From: Candidatus Hydrothermus pacificus
GTDB taxonomy: Bacteria; Hydrothermota; Hydrothermia; Hydrothermales; Hydrothermaceae
Assembly (NCBI GenBank): GCA_002011615.1
Contig: MTOH01000006.1
Span: 89,912 to 123,727 of the forward strand
Direction of reading: 5' to 3'
DNA length: 33,816 nt
The notes under the pieces were generated by a model that worked only from the letters and a program-made list of their open reading frames with translations, ran no database searches and had not been told where the DNA came from. Every line of letters starts with the position of its first letter. The first letter of the stretch is position 1. This document shows positions 23,094 through 31,979 of the stretch, in pieces. The translations under genes were made by a program, and so were the position numbers.

Positions 23094-23551
23094 AAGAGTA
23101 TAAGGGTGTTTTAAAGGCCGATAAATACAGGATAGGGATTGTGGTATCAAGATTTAACGACTTCATAACAAAAAGACTTTTGGATGGTGCCATTGATGCC
23201 CTGAAAAGATACGGCACAAAGGAAAATAACATAGATGTCTACTGGGTCCCTGGTTCCTTTGAAATCCCCTTTGTTTTAAATAAGATTGTTGAAAAAGATT
23301 ATGATGGTTTTCTGGCTCTGGGATGTGTTGTAAAAGGAGATACTCCTCATTTTGATTACATAGCGACAGAGGCTGTGAAGGGAATTCAAAGAATTATGGA
23401 TAGATATAAAAAACCCATAGGTCTTGGAATTCTGACAGTTGAGGATATGGACCAGGCAATAGAACGAGCAGGTGGAAAGATGGGGAATAAGGGAGAAGAA
23501 GCTGCTGAAACTCTGGTGGAACTGCTTACTCTTCAAAACAGTATAGGTTGA
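23090..23551 (+). CDS. ribH: 6,7-dimethyl-8-ribityllumazine synthase
   Basis: The 153-residue protein matches RibH along its length: SRFNDFITKRLLDGA (20-34), VPGSFEIPFV (53-62) and ALGCVVKGDTPHFDYIATEAVKG (76-98), where His87 is the expected proton-transfer residue, and LTVEDMDQAIERAGG. It condenses the ribBA product DHBP with the pyrimidine intermediate to make lumazine, and normally forms 60-mers or pentamers. The gene is translationally coupled to ribBA by a four-base overlap, and its own stop forms TTGA with the pyrC start. Confidence 0.96.
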   Translation: MKEYKGVLKADKYRIGIVVSRFNDFITKRLLDGAIDALKRYGTKENNIDVYWVPGSFEIPFVLNKIVEKDYDGFLALGCVVKGDTPHFDYIATEAVKGIQRIMDRYKKPIGLGILTVEDMDQAIERAGGKMGNKGEEAAETLVELLTLQNSIG

Positions 23552-24858
23552 AGCCGATTCTAATAAAAAATGCAAATCTCGTAGACCCTTTAGAAGGGAT
23601 AAAGGAAAAATTTGATGTTTTAATTGAAGGTGAATATATAAAAAAGGTTGCAAAGAAGATAAGAGTTGACAGAGCAGAGATAATAGACGCAAAAGATAAA
23701 TACCTTTTCCCTGGATTTATTGACCTGCATACCCATCTGAGAGAACCAGGGTATGAGGACAGAGAGGATATTTACACAGGTTCCATGGCAGGGGTTCATG
23801 GAGGATTTGTTGCTCTGTGCTGTATGCCGAATACTGACCCACCCCTTGATAACGCTGGTTTGATAAAATATGTTAAGGATAAAGCAAAGTATCATGGAAT
23901 ACTTGATGTATATCCCATCGGGACAATAACCAGGGGAAGGAAAGGTGAGACTCTCAGCGAAATAGGTGATATGGTATCAGCGGGTGCTGTTGCAGTTTCT
24001 GATGATGGAAACTGGGGTACTGATTCTCTTTTAATGAGGAGTGCTCTTGAATACTCGGTTGCCTTCGACATTCCTGTAATTTCTCATTGTGAAGATGAGT
24101 TTCTGGTTAAAAGTGGTTCTGCCCATGAAAGTGCTGAGACAATTGCAAGAGGTATTCCGGGAAGACCGAGAGAAGCAGAAATTATAGCCATTTTTAGAGA
24201 CATGACTCTTGCCCGTAAAACAGGTGGAAGACTCCATATCGCCCATGTTTCAACAAAAGAAGGTATTGAACTGATAGAAAAGGCAAAGGATGAAGGTTTG
24301 AATGTCACATGCGAGGTTACGCCTCACCACATATCCCTTACCCAGGAAGCTGTTTTTGAATATAACCCGGATGCAAAGGTGAATCCACCTTTAAGAGAAG
24401 AAAAAGATAGAATAAGATTAATAAAAGCAATTAAAAAGGGAGTTGTTGATTTTCTCGCAACCGACCATGCACCCCATTTAAAGGTTGACAAAGAAAAAGA
24501 ACTTGAGCTTGCCCCTGCTGGTATATCCTCTCTTGAAACGGCATTCTCAATTTATTATGAAATTCTTGTTCTGGAAAATAATTTGCCTCTTGAAAAACTC
24601 GCCTTTTTGCTCTCCTATAACCCCGCGAAATTTTTAAAGATTGATAAAACAGGTAAAATAGAAGAGGGATACTATGCTTCTTTAACCCTTATAGATTTAA
24701 ATAAAAAATGGAAATGTGATCCAAATAAATTTTATTCAAAGGGTAAAAATACACCCTTTAATGGAAAAGAAATGACTGGTAAGGTTATTTATACATTTGT
24801 AAAAGGTAAAATGTTTTGTTTTGAACTGGATGAAAAAAGGAGAAGTTATGAAGGATAA
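23548..24858 (+). CDS. pyrC: dihydroorotase
   Basis: The 436-residue protein is a class I (PyrC type III) dihydroorotase of the amidohydrolase superfamily, catalysing cyclisation of carbamoyl-aspartate in pyrimidine synthesis. Metal ligands are visible: His61-x-His63 in DLHTHLREPG, Asp152/153 in SDDGNWG, His180 in ISHCED, His233 in IAHVST and Asp306 in ATDHAPH. The CCMPNTDPP loop (91-99) is also typical. The start is TTG, overlapping the ribH stop as TTGA. The following TldE-like gene starts inside its 3' end. No aspartate carbamoyltransferase is nearby. Confidence 0.95.
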   Translation: MKPILIKNANLVDPLEGIKEKFDVLIEGEYIKKVAKKIRVDRAEIIDAKDKYLFPGFIDLHTHLREPGYEDREDIYTGSMAGVHGGFVALCCMPNTDPPLDNAGLIKYVKDKAKYHGILDVYPIGTITRGRKGETLSEIGDMVSAGAVAVSDDGNWGTDSLLMRSALEYSVAFDIPVISHCEDEFLVKSGSAHESAETIARGIPGRPREAEIIAIFRDMTLARKTGGRLHIAHVSTKEGIELIEKAKDEGLNVTCEVTPHHISLTQEAVFEYNPDAKVNPPLREEKDRIRLIKAIKKGVVDFLATDHAPHLKVDKEKELELAPAGISSLETAFSIYYEILVLENNLPLEKLAFLLSYNPAKFLKIDKTGKIEEGYYASLTLIDLNKKWKCDPNKFYSKGKNTPFNGKEMTGKVIYTFVKGKMFCFELDEKRRSYEG

Positions 24859-26194
24859 AATTGAAAAGGCGGTAAACTATTTACTCAAAAATTTTGAAGG
24901 AGATGAAATAAATATAACGGTTTTAATGGAGAATAACAACCTCACAAGATTTTATGAGTCCAGAATTCATCAGAACATGTCTATAAAAGGGGTTGAATTT
25001 GTGCTTTCCCTTGCAATTGGCAAAAAGATTGGGACATACTCCTTTACAAAATTTGATGAACAGAACCTGAAAAATAGCTTGAAGAAATTAAAGGAAATAA
25101 CCTTACATTCAAAAGAAATAGAAGAATTTGATGGTTTTACGCCTCCTTCTGAAATAAAGGATACTGATGCTTTAAATGAGGAGACCTACAATTTCTCTGA
25201 AATGCAAAGAGCCGGGTTTGTGGAAAAAATTGTTCAAAATCTGGGTGATGCCAAGGGTTATGGAATAGTGAGCACCGGTGGAAGTGAGATTTTTATATTT
25301 AATTCAAAAGGAGTTTCTTTACATAAGAAACAGAGCGATGCTCATATCACTATAACCGCATGGAAGGGTGAACATTCTGGCTGGGCCGAGGGGCATTCAA
25401 GAAGAATAGGAGATTTGAGTCCTGAAAAACTTTCAGAAAGAGCAAGAAAGAAAGTTGAGTTTGATTCAGAAAAGATAGAGTTAAAACCAGGAGAGTATCC
25501 TGCTATTCTTGAGTTTCCCGCTGTTGGTGATGTTATAAGCTTTATGGGCTGGATAGGTTTCAGTGCCAGAACATATCATGAAAAAAGAAATTTTCTTGTT
25601 GGAAGGCTTGGTAAAAAAATATTTTCAGATAAGTTCAGCCTTATAGACGACCCTTTTAATCCAATGAATTTCAATTTCCCATTTGATTTTGAAGGAAGTC
25701 CGAAAAGCAAAATAGAACTTGTTAATAAGGGTGTCCCTGTAAATCTTGTTTATGATAGAAGGACAGCCAAAAAAGAAAACAGAGAAACAACAGGACATTG
25801 TGTTGGTATTCCTCCTTCAACATTCCCTTATCCCACTAATATGGAGATGGAAAGAGGTGAGAAAACCCTTGAAAAAATTATTCAGGATACCGATTATGGC
25901 GTATATATAACGAGATTCCATTATACAAATATTGTTCATCCAATAGATTTTGTTTTAACAGGAATGACAAGGGATGGAACATTTTTAATAGAAAACGGTA
26001 AAATAACGAAACCTGTTAAAAATTTGAGGTTTACTGATAGTTTTATAAGGGTTTTCTCTGAAATAGAGGATATAAGTGAAGAAAGAGAAATTATAGGTGG
26101 TGGAAACAGTTATGGTTTCAGATTTCCTGCGGGAATTCTGGCTCCTGCTGTAAAGGTTAAATCAATAAAGTTTTCAAGTGGAACAATTTTTTAA
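24848..26194 (+). CDS. TldD/PmbA family protein, TldE (PmbA)-like
   Basis: The 448-residue product, counted from the ATG at 24848 that has an AAGGAG site, belongs to the TldD/PmbA metalloprotease family. TldD subunits carry a His-Glu-x3-His zinc motif in the central region. Here the equivalent part (VGDVISFMGWIGFSARTYHEKRNFLVGRLGKKIF) in short stretches such as SARTYHEKRNF and LVGRLGKK resembles the zinc-free partner PmbA/TldE. Later motifs (GVPVNLVYDRRTAKKE, GTFLIENGKITKPVKNLRFTDSF) are family landmarks. TldE normally works as a heterodimer with TldD to degrade unfolded peptides. No TldD partner is in the window. The gene overlaps pyrC by 11 bases. Confidence 0.85.
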   Translation: MKDKIEKAVNYLLKNFEGDEINITVLMENNNLTRFYESRIHQNMSIKGVEFVLSLAIGKKIGTYSFTKFDEQNLKNSLKKLKEITLHSKEIEEFDGFTPPSEIKDTDALNEETYNFSEMQRAGFVEKIVQNLGDAKGYGIVSTGGSEIFIFNSKGVSLHKKQSDAHITITAWKGEHSGWAEGHSRRIGDLSPEKLSERARKKVEFDSEKIELKPGEYPAILEFPAVGDVISFMGWIGFSARTYHEKRNFLVGRLGKKIFSDKFSLIDDPFNPMNFNFPFDFEGSPKSKIELVNKGVPVNLVYDRRTAKKENRETTGHCVGIPPSTFPYPTNMEMERGEKTLEKIIQDTDYGVYITRFHYTNIVHPIDFVLTGMTRDGTFLIENGKITKPVKNLRFTDSFIRVFSEIEDISEEREIIGGGNSYGFRFPAGILAPAVKVKSIKFSSGTIF

Positions 26195-26209
26195 AGGAGG
26201 TTTTAAAAA

Positions 26210-27211
26210 ATGGATAAAATTTTAAAAACAGGCTTTTTTATCATCCTGATTGCATGCGCGGGAACAAATCCCTATATCAGACAGGCTAAAATATACCACT
26301 CTCAGAGAAATTTCCAGGTTCTTAAAAGTATGTGTGAGGAATGGGTCCAGGATGAACCTGCTAATCCGTATGCATATCTCTGGCTCGGAAGAGCTTATGC
26401 ATTCATGAATAAATTTATTGAATCGGCAAATACCTTTAAAAAAGGACTTTCTCTTGCCCAGGATAAATCCAGGTACCTTAAAGAGTTTGATGAAATCCCA
26501 ACAACCTATTATAATGCAGGAGTTCTGTATGTCAATAAGGATTCAATTGATAACGCAATTGAATATTTCAATCTCTCTTATTCCCTTGATTCAACAAGAG
26601 TAGAAGCACTGCTCTACATTTCAAGTCTTTATCAGAAAAAAAATGATACTGAAAATGCCAGAAAATATATAAATATGGCTTATAGTAAAAATCCCGAGAA
26701 CCCTGATGTTCTTTATTTTTATGCTCTTTTTATAAAAGACGAAAAGCCAGATGAAGCGGAGAAGGTTTTAAAAAAGCTTGTTGGTATTGAAAAAGATAAA
26801 CCAAGAGGTTATTCCCTTCTTGGTGAAATTTACATTTTGAAAAAAGAATATAAAGAAGCAATCTCTCTTCTTAAAAAAGCTTATGAACTTGATACAACAA
26901 ATCTTGACAATTTTTATAACTATTCCTTTGCTCTTTTGCAGGCAGGTAAGACAAAAGATGCAATAGCAAATCTTGAAACTTTAAAAAAGAAAAGAGGCGA
27001 TGACCCTAATATTTACTTCCTTCTTGGAAGTGCCTACGAGGAAATAGGGGATTTAAAGAATGCTTTGAGCAATTACGATGCTGCTATTGCTCTTGAACCT
27101 GAAAAGATTGACTTTTTAAAAGCAAAAGCTGCTGTCCTTGTAAAAATGGGAAGGCAGAGTGAAGCCTATAAAATCCTTTTAAAGGTTAAAGAACTGGAGA
27201 AGAAAAAATGA
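26210..27211 (+). CDS. TPR-repeat lipoprotein
   Basis: The 333-residue protein has a lipoprotein signal peptide with lipobox LIAC (Cys16). About eight tetratricopeptide repeats follow, several with classical spacing (NPYAYLWLGRAYAFMNKFIES; RGYSLLGEIYILKKEYKEAISLLKKAYELD; PNIYFLLGSAYEEIGDLKNAL). It should be an envelope-anchored scaffold for protein-protein contacts. The AAAGGAGG site before its ATG is one of the strongest in the window. Its stop overlaps argF as ATGA, so it is firmly inside a biosynthetic operon although it has no obvious metabolic role. Confidence 0.88.
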   Translation: MDKILKTGFFIILIACAGTNPYIRQAKIYHSQRNFQVLKSMCEEWVQDEPANPYAYLWLGRAYAFMNKFIESANTFKKGLSLAQDKSRYLKEFDEIPTTYYNAGVLYVNKDSIDNAIEYFNLSYSLDSTRVEALLYISSLYQKKNDTENARKYINMAYSKNPENPDVLYFYALFIKDEKPDEAEKVLKKLVGIEKDKPRGYSLLGEIYILKKEYKEAISLLKKAYELDTTNLDNFYNYSFALLQAGKTKDAIANLETLKKKRGDDPNIYFLLGSAYEEIGDLKNALSNYDAAIALEPEKIDFLKAKAAVLVKMGRQSEAYKILLKVKELEKKK

Positions 27212-28116
27212 AAAGAGATTTTTTATCAATTCTTGATTTAGATAAAGAGGAGTTGTTTTATATTCTTGATATAGCAAAGAGACTAAAAAAAAACGAATCT
27301 TTTGAATCGGTTTTAAAAAACAGATTTTTTGCCCTTGTATTTGAAAAACCATCTTTAAGGACAAGAGTAAGTTTTGAGGCCGGTATCAGGAGGCTCGGAG
27401 GCAACTGTCTGTACCTTGCTCCTGGTGACATAAAAATGGGAGCCAGAGAGTCTGTAAAGGACATCGCAAAGAATCTTGAAAGATGGACTGATGGAATAAT
27501 TGCGAGAGTTTTTTCCCATAAATCCCTTGAAATCCTGGCAGAGAATTCAAAAGTTCCTGTGATAAACGCCCTTTCTGATCTGGAACATCCCTGTCAGATT
27601 CTTGCAGACCTGCAAACAGTTTATGAATATTCTCAGAGTTATGAAGGACCTCTTGCTTTTGTGGGGGATGGAAACAATGTGTGTCATTCCTTAATTCTGG
27701 CCTTTGCATTGACAGGAGGGAAAATAAGAGCTGCAACTCCGAAAGGATATGAGCTTTTAAAGGAGGTTGTAGATAGAGCTTTTGAAATAGCCAGAAAAAC
27801 AGGTGCTGATATAAAAATAACCAATGACCCCTATGAAGCGGTAAAAGATGCAAAATTTATATATACAGATGTATGGGCATCAATGGGTCAGGAGAATGAG
27901 ACAGAGGAAAGAAAGAAAATTTTCAAAGATTATCAGGTGAATATGGATTTGATTAGAAAAGCTCCGGAAGGTGTTTATTTTATGCACTGCCTTCCCGCAC
28001 ACAGAGGAGAAGAAGTTACTGATGATGTCCTGGATTCAGATTTTTCCATAATTTATGACCAGGCCGAGAACAGAATGTGGGCACAGATGGGTCTTCTTTA
28101 TCTTTTGTATAGGTGA
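27208..28116 (+). CDS. argF: ornithine carbamoyltransferase
   Basis: The 302-residue protein carries the carbamoyl-phosphate motif SLRTR (49-53, in EKPSLRTRVSFE), HPCQ (127-130), the ornithine-loop DVWASMG (221-227) and HCLPAHRGEEV (260-270). The SMG and HCLP motifs together point to ornithine rather than N-acetylornithine or aspartate as acceptor. It makes citrulline in arginine synthesis (or runs backward in the deiminase route; no arcA or arcC is near). Its ATG overlaps the lipoprotein stop. A hairpin precedes the next gene. Confidence 0.95.
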   Translation: MKRDFLSILDLDKEELFYILDIAKRLKKNESFESVLKNRFFALVFEKPSLRTRVSFEAGIRRLGGNCLYLAPGDIKMGARESVKDIAKNLERWTDGIIARVFSHKSLEILAENSKVPVINALSDLEHPCQILADLQTVYEYSQSYEGPLAFVGDGNNVCHSLILAFALTGGKIRAATPKGYELLKEVVDRAFEIARKTGADIKITNDPYEAVKDAKFIYTDVWASMGQENETEERKKIFKDYQVNMDLIRKAPEGVYFMHCLPAHRGEEVTDDVLDSDFSIIYDQAENRMWAQMGLLYLLYR

Positions 28117-28150
28117 AAGGATGCAGGATGTGTATTTAAAAAATCAATAA

Positions 28151-28166
28151 TCCCCTTTTCAGGGGA
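28151..28166 (+). other. small hairpin before the aldehyde dehydrogenase ribosome site
   Basis: TCCCCT and AGGGGA pair as a six-base stem around a TTTC loop, directly upstream of the AAAGGAGG site of the next gene. There is no T run after it, so it is not a terminator. It may stabilise or separate the downstream part of the message. Confidence 0.35.
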
Positions 28167-28182
28167 GAAAGGAGGATTGAGA

Positions 28183-29679
28183 ATGAAAGAATATAAAAAT
28201 TATATAAACGGGAAATGGGTTTCTTCAAAATCAGGGAAGACCTTTGAAAACAGAAGCCCTGCAAACTGGGATGATGTGATTGGCACTTTTCCTCTTTCAA
28301 CCAGGGAAGAGGTAGATTCTGCTGTAAAGGCTGCAAGGAAAGCATTTAAACACTGGTCAGGGGTTCCTGCTCCAAAAAGGGGCGAGATTTTGAGAAGGGC
28401 AGCAGAGATACTTGTTGAAAGAAAGGAAGAGGTCGCAAGACTTCTGGCAAGAGAGAATGGAAAGATTATGAAAGAGGCAAGAGGAGATACTCAGGAAGGA
28501 ATTGACACCGCCTTTTATGCGTTTGGTGAAGGCAGAAGGCTTTTCTCATTTACAACACCGTCAGAGCTTAATGATAAATTCTGTTTGACATTCAGAAGAC
28601 CTGTTGGGGTTTTTGGAATAATAACTCCCTGGAATTTCCCCATAGCTCTTCCTGCATGGAAAATTTTTCCTGCTCTTTTAGCAGGTAACACCATGGTTTT
28701 CAAGCCTCCTTCAGATGCACCTGGGTGTGCCTATGAACTTGTTAAAATACTTGAGGAAGCAGGGGTTCCTGAGGGAGTTATAAACCTTATTTTTGGCTCG
28801 GGTAGTGAAGTTGGTGAAGCGAGCCTTACACACCCTGATATTGACGGAATTGCTTTTACCGGTTCTTCAGAGGTTGGTGCAAGGATAGCAGAGGTTGCAG
28901 GTAAAACACTTAAAAAGATTTCCCTTGAACTGGGTGGTAAAAACGCACAGATTGTTATGGATGATGCAAATTTAGAGCTTGCCCTTGAGGGTGCTTTATG
29001 GGGAGCCTATGCAACTGCAGGACAGAGGTGCACTGCAACCTCAAGAATAATTGTTCATGAAAAGGTCTATGACAGATTTCTTGAGATGTTTATTGAAAAG
29101 GCAAAGAACTTAAAGGTAGGTAACCCTCTTGATGAGAGCATTGAAATGGGTCCTGTTATAAATGAGGCTCAGTTAAATAAGATACACGAATATGTTGAAA
29201 TAGGTAAAAATGAAGGAGCAAAGTTGATTCTTGGTGGAGAGAGATTAAAAGGAGATGCATGGGATAAGGGATGGTTCTATAAACCTACAGTTTTTGTAGA
29301 TGTTGACCCGAACATGAGGATTGCCCAGGAAGAAATTTTTGGACCTGTTGTTGCATTTCTCAAGATTAAGAACCTGGAACAGGCAATAGAGGTTTTAAAT
29401 AACACTCAATACGGACTCTCTTCTTCCATTTATACTCAGGATGTTAACAATGCGATGAGAGCAATTGAAAAAATTGAGGCTGGTATAACCTATATAAATG
29501 GACCCACCATAGGTGCAGAATGTCATCTTCCTTTTGGTGGTGTTAAAAACACAGGCAATGGTCATAGAGAAGGCGGATGGACGGTTTATGAAATATTCAC
29601 AGAGATAAAAACAGTTTATATAGATTATTCAGGCAAACTTCAAAAAGCCCAGATAGATACATGGGAAACAGGTGAATAA
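28183..29679 (+). CDS. NAD(P)+-dependent aldehyde dehydrogenase
   Basis: The 498-residue enzyme has all aldehyde dehydrogenase landmarks: TPWNFP with Asn151, FKPPSDAP, FTGSSEVG, SLELGGK with the general base Glu249, and the nucleophile Cys283 in AGQRCTATSR. EEIFGPVV and GAECHLPFGGVKNTGNGHREGG follow near the C-terminus. The last motif resembles that of semialdehyde dehydrogenases. The next gene is an omega-type aminotransferase, so a pathway that deaminates an omega-amino acid (GABA, 5-aminovalerate, ornithine or lysine derived) and oxidises the resulting semialdehyde is likely. The ATG at 28183 has an AAAGGAGG site seven bases away; the upstream in-frame TTG (28177) is too close to it. Confidence 0.92.
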   Translation: MKEYKNYINGKWVSSKSGKTFENRSPANWDDVIGTFPLSTREEVDSAVKAARKAFKHWSGVPAPKRGEILRRAAEILVERKEEVARLLARENGKIMKEARGDTQEGIDTAFYAFGEGRRLFSFTTPSELNDKFCLTFRRPVGVFGIITPWNFPIALPAWKIFPALLAGNTMVFKPPSDAPGCAYELVKILEEAGVPEGVINLIFGSGSEVGEASLTHPDIDGIAFTGSSEVGARIAEVAGKTLKKISLELGGKNAQIVMDDANLELALEGALWGAYATAGQRCTATSRIIVHEKVYDRFLEMFIEKAKNLKVGNPLDESIEMGPVINEAQLNKIHEYVEIGKNEGAKLILGGERLKGDAWDKGWFYKPTVFVDVDPNMRIAQEEIFGPVVAFLKIKNLEQAIEVLNNTQYGLSSSIYTQDVNNAMRAIEKIEAGITYINGPTIGAECHLPFGGVKNTGNGHREGGWTVYEIFTEIKTVYIDYSGKLQKAQIDTWETGE

Positions 29680-29690
29680 CGGAGGAAGAT

Positions 29691-31010
29691 ATGGGAAAAC
29701 CGTTGATAAAGATTACACCACCCGGCCCAAAGGCAAAAGAATATTTAAAGAAAGACTCAAAATACATTTCACCTTCTTACACAAGAGTTTATCCTCTTGT
29801 TGCTGAAAAGGGCAAAGGATGCTGGATATGGGATGTGGATGGTAATAAATATCTTGATATGAACGCAGGTGTTGCTGTATGTTCCACGGGGCACGCCCAT
29901 CCTGATGTTTTAAAAACTGTAAGGGAACAAACCGAAAAATTAATCCATTATTCAGGAACAGACTTTTATTATCCACCTGAAATTGACCTTGCCGAGAAAC
30001 TTGCAGAGATTACACCCGGAGGAAAAAATAGAAAGGTTTTCTTTTCAAACTCAGGTGCAGAGGCAATTGAGTGTGCATTAAAACTTGTCAGGTATCACAC
30101 AAATAGGCACTACTGCATTGCATTTTACGGCTCATTTCATGGAAGAACAATGGGAGCATTATCTTTAACAGCATCAAAACAGATTCAGAGAAAGGGCTTT
30201 TATTCTCTTGTTCCAGGCGTTTATCATGTTTATTATCCTTATTGTTACAGATGTCCCTTTAACCTTTCATATCCTGATTGTGATTTTTACTGCATTGATA
30301 TAATTGAGGATACCCTTTTCAGAAAAGTTCTGCCACCCGAGGAAGTCTCAGCAATTTTTCTTGAGCCCATTCAGGGTGAAGGAGGTTATATAGTTCCACC
30401 ACAGGGTTATTTTGAAAAATTAAAAAAACTCGCAGATAAATACGATATTTTACTTGTGGACGATGAAATCCAGGCTGGCATGGGAAGAACAGGTAAATTC
30501 TTTGCAATTGAACACTGGGATATAATTCCTGATATTGTAACGGTTGCAAAGGGTATTGCGACAGGTTTTCCACTGGGTGCCTGTATATCAAAGTCAGGTA
30601 TAATGGACTGGAAACCCGGCTCTCATGCCTCAACCTTTGGTGGAAACCCTGTTGCGTGTTCTGCCGCCTTAAAGACAATTGAGCTCCTGGAAAATGGTCT
30701 GATTGAAAATGCAAGGAGAATGGGAGAATATTTTCTTAAACTTCTAAAAGAAATTGAACAAAAATACGATATAATAGGGGATATCAGAGGTAAAGGTCTT
30801 ATGATAGGAGTGGAGATTGTTGAGGACAAAAATTCAAAAAAGAAAAATAAAAAGAAAAGAAATGAGATAGTCCAGAGGTGTTTTGAAAAAGGACTTTTAA
30901 TTCTCGGTGCAGGAGAGAATATAATAAGATTTTGCCCGCCACTTATAATCTCAAAACAGGAAATTGAGACAGGAGTTGAGATTTTTGAAGAAGTTGTAAG
31001 AGGTTATTGA
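29691..31010 (+). CDS. class III PLP-dependent aminotransferase (acetylornithine/4-aminobutyrate type)
   Basis: The 439-residue enzyme has the class III fold: NAGVAVCSTGHAHP, FSNSGAEAIECALK (120-125 binds PLP phosphate), DDEIQAGMGRTG (Asp258 pairs with the pyridine N) and TVAKGIATGFPLGA with the PLP lysine 287. A Cys-rich insert (Cys185, 188, 197, 201) is typical of the hyperthermophile-type subgroup, which includes ornithine and GABA aminotransferases and broad-specificity amino-acid racemases, so the substrate is open. Placement after argF and an aldehyde dehydrogenase favours omega-amino acid deamination. A GGAGGA site precedes the ATG. The strand ends here; a repeat copy follows. Confidence 0.88.
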   Translation: MGKPLIKITPPGPKAKEYLKKDSKYISPSYTRVYPLVAEKGKGCWIWDVDGNKYLDMNAGVAVCSTGHAHPDVLKTVREQTEKLIHYSGTDFYYPPEIDLAEKLAEITPGGKNRKVFFSNSGAEAIECALKLVRYHTNRHYCIAFYGSFHGRTMGALSLTASKQIQRKGFYSLVPGVYHVYYPYCYRCPFNLSYPDCDFYCIDIIEDTLFRKVLPPEEVSAIFLEPIQGEGGYIVPPQGYFEKLKKLADKYDILLVDDEIQAGMGRTGKFFAIEHWDIIPDIVTVAKGIATGFPLGACISKSGIMDWKPGSHASTFGGNPVACSAALKTIELLENGLIENARRMGEYFLKLLKEIEQKYDIIGDIRGKGLMIGVEIVEDKNSKKKNKKKRNEIVQRCFEKGLLILGAGENIIRFCPPLIISKQEIETGVEIFEEVVRGY

Positions 31011-31268
31011 CTCAGAATGTAGAATGACCAGGTGATTTGTCTCATCAAAAATCTAATCTGAAATAGACAGGGCATTTAAAGGCAGAATATAAAATATTGC
31101 GGATGTTTTAAATTCAAATTTGTTTTTAACATAATCCTGCCAAAGCAATGACCTTTAACAGGCGATTTTTTCAGGTTCTGTTTCCTTAAACCAAGATTTA
31201 ACCTTAAGTCCCCTGATAAAAGGTATGGTAGTTTGAAAATTACGATAAATTAAAAAGAATCATAAATT
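31011..31268. other. intergenic region between converging operons
   Basis: Apart from repeat copy C (31036-31070) this 258-base gap shows nothing coding. No clear hairpin-plus-T terminator was found for either of the operons that end here. Confidence 0.5.
31036..31070 (-). repeat. dispersed repeat, copy C, inverted and partial
   Basis: The reverse complement shares 20 identical bases (31056-31037) with 8366-8385 of copy A. The preceding TATTTC is also shared, with two bases reading AG where copies A and B have G. Only the right arm is present; the left arm with CCTGTAGGCT is missing. Like the other copies it lies just behind the 3' end of a gene. Confidence 0.7.
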
Positions 31269-31979
31269 TCACTTCAAAAACCTGAAAAAGAAAAGTTTTA
31301 TAACGAGAAAGAATGCCTCAAATATTATCCTTTTTGACATCTTTGACACACCAACCCTTCTTTCAATAAAGATTATAGGGTATTCTGTTATTTTATAACC
31401 CCTCTTTTTTGCATAAAAGGTTGTTTCTATCTGGAATCCATAACCTTCAGCATTTATTTTTTCCCAGGGCAGGTTTTCAAGAACTTCTTTTTTCCATGCC
31501 TTGAAACCACCTGTCAAATCCCTTACAGGAATTCCTGTCATAATTCTTGCGTATACATTTGCAAAATATGAGATTAAAAGTCTTTTTATTGGCCAGTTTA
31601 CAACACTGACACCATCTGTATATCTTGAACCTATTATAACATCATATCCTTCTTTTATTTTTTTGATAAATTCAGGCAAAACTTCGGGGTCATGGGAAAA
31701 ATCTGCATCCATTTGAATTATTATGTCGTAATTCCTTTCCACACCCCATTTAAAACCTGTTTTATAAGCTCTTCCGAGCCCTTCTTTTTTATCCTTTAGA
31801 ATAAGGTTTACTTTTTTGTCTTTTTCCATTAATTTTTTCACTATTTCAGCTGTTCCATCAGGTGAATTATCATCAACTATCAGGATATTGGCTGAGGGGA
31901 CATTTTTAAAAATTTGTTTTATTATATCCTGAATATTGTCCTTCTCATTGTAGGTGGGAATGACAACAAGGACTTTCAT
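31269..31979 (-). CDS. GT2 family glycosyltransferase, polyprenol-phosphate mannosyltransferase-like
   Basis: The 236-residue protein matches the DPM1/Ppm1 group of GT-A glycosyltransferases: VVIPTYNEKDNI (5-16), VDDNSPDGTAEIV (35-47) and the DAD metal motif (91-93) in IQMDADFSHDP. The DLTGGFKAW acceptor-side motif and YPIIFIERRVGVSKM near the C-terminus are also present. It has no transmembrane tail beyond a hydrophobic end (about 218-236). It should transfer a sugar from a nucleotide donor to a polyprenyl phosphate for glycan or glycoprotein assembly. Its ATG overlaps the stop of the secreted protease-like gene (ATGA), which suggests co-expression with a surface protein. Confidence 0.9.
   Translation of the reverse strand: MKVLVVIPTYNEKDNIQDIIKQIFKNVPSANILIVDDNSPDGTAEIVKKLMEKDKKVNLILKDKKEGLGRAYKTGFKWGVERNYDIIIQMDADFSHDPEVLPEFIKKIKEGYDVIIGSRYTDGVSVVNWPIKRLLISYFANVYARIMTGIPVRDLTGGFKAWKKEVLENLPWEKINAEGYGFQIETTFYAKKRGYKITEYPIIFIERRVGVSKMSKRIIFEAFFLVIKLFFFRFLK

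Noticed and set aside
28121-28150. Nine-codon frame between argF and the aldehyde dehydrogenase as a leader peptide
   Set aside because: Its ribosome-site-like GAAAGG is directly adjacent to the ATG, and the peptide shows no run of regulatory codons.
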